Positions 48,897 to 50,545 of a stretch of DNA of 50,545 bases are shown in pieces. A program made the translations under genes and the position numbers. Where the stretch lies: the NCBI GenBank assembly GCA_016177735.1, contig JACOUS010000012.1, positions 1-50,545 on the forward strand. The letters are read 5' to 3'. Below the pieces are notes generated by a model, which saw only the letters and a program-made list of their open reading frames with translations, was not told the DNA's origin and searched no databases. The first letter of the stretch is position 1. Each line of letters begins with the position of its first letter. The stretch comes from Ignavibacteriales bacterium (GTDB lineage: Bacteria > Bacteroidota > Ignavibacteria > Ignavibacteriales > Melioribacteraceae).

Positions 48897-49130
48897 TTAC
48901 TTATCATATTCTTCCGCCGCAACATTGGCTACTTTTTTCATAGCTTTTGTAAATTTGCTTTTACTTGCCCGGCTTGCTCGCATCTCAAGATATTCTTCAG
49001 TCATTAACGCAGAAACTTTTTCTGCCAAAGCAGAGGATACCAATTGATTTATTGAAGTTTTTTCTTTCTTAGCCAGATCACGAGCTTTTTTATGTAACGA
49101 TTCGGGTAATCTCAAACTGATAGTACTCAT
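48897..49130 (-). CDS. RHH (CopG/Arc-type) antitoxin
   Basis: 77 residues: STISLRLPESLHKKARDLAKKEKTSINQLVSSALAEKVSALMTEEYLEMRASRASKSKFTKAMKKVANVAAEEYDK. The first 45 residues are a ribbon-helix-helix domain of HicB-like or RHH type; the tail probably binds the toxin. ATG 49130 overlaps the PIN toxin gene by 4 nt (ATGA), so toxin and antitoxin are translated together. It is downstream of the toxin, as is usual in some VapBC-like pairs. Confidence 0.85.
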   Translation of the reverse strand: MSTISLRLPESLHKKARDLAKKEKTSINQLVSSALAEKVSALMTEEYLEMRASRASKSKFTKAMKKVANVAAEEYDK

Positions 49131-49555
49131 TTCGCTTCTCCAGTTATTTTTAGAAACTCTTTTGGAGTTATTACTTGCAGACTAAATTTCTCTACTCCGC
49201 TGAAATCTCTTTTGTTAAAACTAATTATATAATCGCTCTCTGATTCAACAGCAAGTTCCAGAATCATGTCGTCTTTAGGATCTCTCAGATACGGACGCCA
49301 GAGATAAAAAATTTTCCTTTTTTCAGATGTGAGACAAATGTAATCTAAAATTGCATCGATATCGGATTTAGCCAGTTTGATTTTTGATTTGTTCTTTTTA
49401 ATAGCATATTCATATTCGATAATTAATGGAACAGAGATAAATACACTAAATCTTTTGTCGTCAATTATCGAGAGCAAATCAAAAGAAAAACCATTTCGTG
49501 ACTTCAATGCAGACACAATAACATTTGTGTCGATCACTATTTTATATATTTTCAT
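49127..49555 (-). CDS. PIN-domain toxin (putative toxin of the COG1569 type)
   Basis: 142 residues. The N-terminal KIVIDTNVIVSAL holds the first acidic residue Asp9 and Asn11; LIIEYEYAIKK supplies the conserved Glu; RDPKDDMILELAVE and DYIISFNKRDF supply further Asp residues, completing the metal-binding cluster of PIN nucleases. The length fits the 'putative toxin component, PIN family'. Toxins of this type cleave RNA. It is paired with the RHH antitoxin. The gene lies 135 nt from the cysteine-synthase gene, on the same strand. Confidence 0.88.
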   Translation of the reverse strand: MKIYKIVIDTNVIVSALKSRNGFSFDLLSIIDDKRFSVFISVPLIIEYEYAIKKNKSKIKLAKSDIDAILDYICLTSEKRKIFYLWRPYLRDPKDDMILELAVESESDYIISFNKRDFSGVEKFSLQVITPKEFLKITGEAK

Positions 49556-49690
49556 AAAGGTATTATATCCAATACCACTTTAAAAAACAAATGAGTTCTC
49601 AATGCCATGTGTAAAAAGGAAGAAAGAAAACATTTATCGGTTACTTTTTAGTAAAAGGGGAAAAACATTTTATTCTCACAAAATCATTTT

Positions 49691-50545
49691 TCATCTTTTA
49701 AAAACATCCGTGCTGAGATATTTCAAACCGGAATCCACCATCAACGTAACTACTTTTGCATTTGGACCTAACCGCCCGGCTACTTGAATTGCCGCGGCAA
49801 CATTTGCGCCCGATGATGTTCCGGCAAACAAGCCTTCTTCACGCGCTAAACGTCTTGCCATCGCTTTTGCGTCTTCGGTTTTCACCGGAATAATTTCATC
49901 AACAAGATCTGGCTGCCACAACGGCGGAGTGTAACCGATTCCGATTCCTTCAATTTTGTGAGGTCCCGGTTTGCCGCCGGATAGTACCGGTGATTCCCCC
50001 GGTTCAACAACTATTGTTTTAATACCGGGATTATGTTTCTTTAATATAGTTGAGACACCGCGCGAAGAAGCCGCAGTGCCGGCGCATTGAACAAATGCAT
50101 CAACGTTTCCGTTTGTCTGATTCCAGATTTCTTCTGCAAGCCGATAGTAGCCGGCGATGCTGTCGAGATTGTTGAGTTGATCCGTCCAGAATGTGTTTGG
50201 TTGTTTGCTGAATTCTTTTGCGGTCTCGATCATATCGAGAATTAATTTTTTTGTAGTGAGTCCGCCCTCGCTCGGTACGAGAGTTAGTTCTGCGCCGAAT
50301 GCCGCCATTTGATTCCGTTTATCTTCGCTGAACGCGTCCGAAGTAATGATTTGAAGCCGGTAACCTTTTGCAACACAAATTAATGCAAGCGATATGCCGG
50401 TACTTCCGCCGGTGTATTCAACAATTGTATTGCCCGGTTTTAATCTTCCGTCTTCTTCGGCTCTTGAAATCATTGCCTGTGCAGCGCGGTCTTTCATACT
50501 GCCGGTTGGATTTTCCCACTCAAGTTTTACAAACACTTCGGCACA
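49691..50545 (-). CDS. Cysteine-synthase-family PLP enzyme, N-terminus outside the window
   Basis: 285 codons visible; the frame is open to the right edge, so the start is not seen (GTG at 50536 is in frame but internal to the conserved region). PLP Lys is in ENPTGSMKDRAA. TGGSTGISLALI is the phosphate loop, and VQCAGTAASSRGVSTILKK and GLFAGTSSGANVAAA follow. It belongs to the beta-family of fold type II enzymes and resembles CysK/CysM or related cysteine/cystathionine synthases; which one is not clear. SMKDR rather than S-KDR variants and LWQPDLVDEI fit a cysteine-synthase-like protein. Confidence 0.88.
   Translation of the reverse strand, partial: CAEVFVKLEWENPTGSMKDRAAQAMISRAEEDGRLKPGNTIVEYTGGSTGISLALICVAKGYRLQIITSDAFSEDKRNQMAAFGAELTLVPSEGGLTTKKLILDMIETAKEFSKQPNTFWTDQLNNLDSIAGYYRLAEEIWNQTNGNVDAFVQCAGTAASSRGVSTILKKHNPGIKTIVVEPGESPVLSGGKPGPHKIEGIGIGYTPPLWQPDLVDEIIPVKTEDAKAMARRLAREEGLFAGTSSGANVAAAIQVAGRLGPNAKVVTLMVDSGLKYLSTDVFKR

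Noticed and set aside
49602-49787. Forward open frame of 61 codons near the right end
   Set aside because: Overlaps the 3' end of the cysteine-synthase-family gene; the shared part is its antisense.
1-50545. tRNA or rRNA genes
   Set aside because: I looked for GGTTCGAATCC-like T arms with CCA-type ends and for conserved rRNA segments and saw none; a tRNA search program would be decisive.

Overview
The window looks like a chromosomal piece of a Bacteroidota/Chlorobi-group bacterium, most likely a member of the Ignavibacteria. Two secreted proteins end in the 'QNYPNPFNP' type of Por/type IX sorting domain that is characteristic of that group. A GWxTD/TPR protein, several Sec-dependent lipoproteins, an AT-rich base composition and many genes without a clear Shine-Dalgarno sequence fit the same assignment. 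No tRNA, rRNA, CRISPR array or transposase gene was recognised.

Layout. 1-2400: a modular inverted-repeat element, two small coupled genes (a lipoprotein and a Cys-rich protein), a Cys-rich putative hydrolase and a frame-disrupted ORF6N gene. 2400-6730: a 601-residue protein of unknown function, a BrnT/BrnA toxin-antitoxin pair wedged between a vestigial alr 3' end and the intact alr gene, and an FMN-binding lipoprotein. 6730-13810: housekeeping and accessory singletons (SDR, esterase, YgjV-like, a second BrnT/BrnA pair with a frame break, CutC, RluA-type pseudouridine synthase, DinB, thioesterase-like, small secreted proteins). 13880-16560: DUF4287/SRPBCC protein coupled to a ClC channel with CBS and RCK_C domains. 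16900-23750: roadblock-like protein, GH16 glucanase lipoprotein, ABM protein, frame-disrupted radical SAM/SPASM protein, CotH protein with a type IX signal, SdiA-regulated-type protein, AlkD-like protein. 23750-25830: TM1266-like ACT protein and a DUF2975-DUF2975-HTH operon with a strong operator-like palindrome. 25900-31380: GWxTD protein, thioredoxin-like protein, serine beta-lactamase-like hydrolase.

31440-37900 is an arginine biosynthesis cluster, argC-argJ-argB-argR-argG-argH, headed by a promoter overlapped by two ARG-box-like palindromes, so the operon probably encodes its own repressor; argD and a carbamoyltransferase gene are not in the window. 37930-38400 is a RelE/ParE-type toxin-antitoxin pair. 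38528-46355 reads as a signalling and export block: PAS histidine kinase, LytTR response regulator, stand-alone receiver, exported truncated haemoglobin, SnoaL-like protein, type IX-secreted DUF4331 protein and a TPR protein. The right end has an M13 metallopeptidase, an RHH/PIN toxin-antitoxin pair and a cysteine-synthase-family gene cut by the window edge.

The most unusual feature is non-coding. Six dispersed copies of a 50-nt sequence fold into the same three-way-junction (outer stem plus two fixed hairpins), with outer stems that differ in sequence but keep pairing. Several copies sit in 220-250 nt elements with terminal inverted repeats, and one has donated the start codon of a gene. A second recurring feature is single-base frame breaks next to homopolymers in three otherwise well-conserved genes, which may be sequencing errors.
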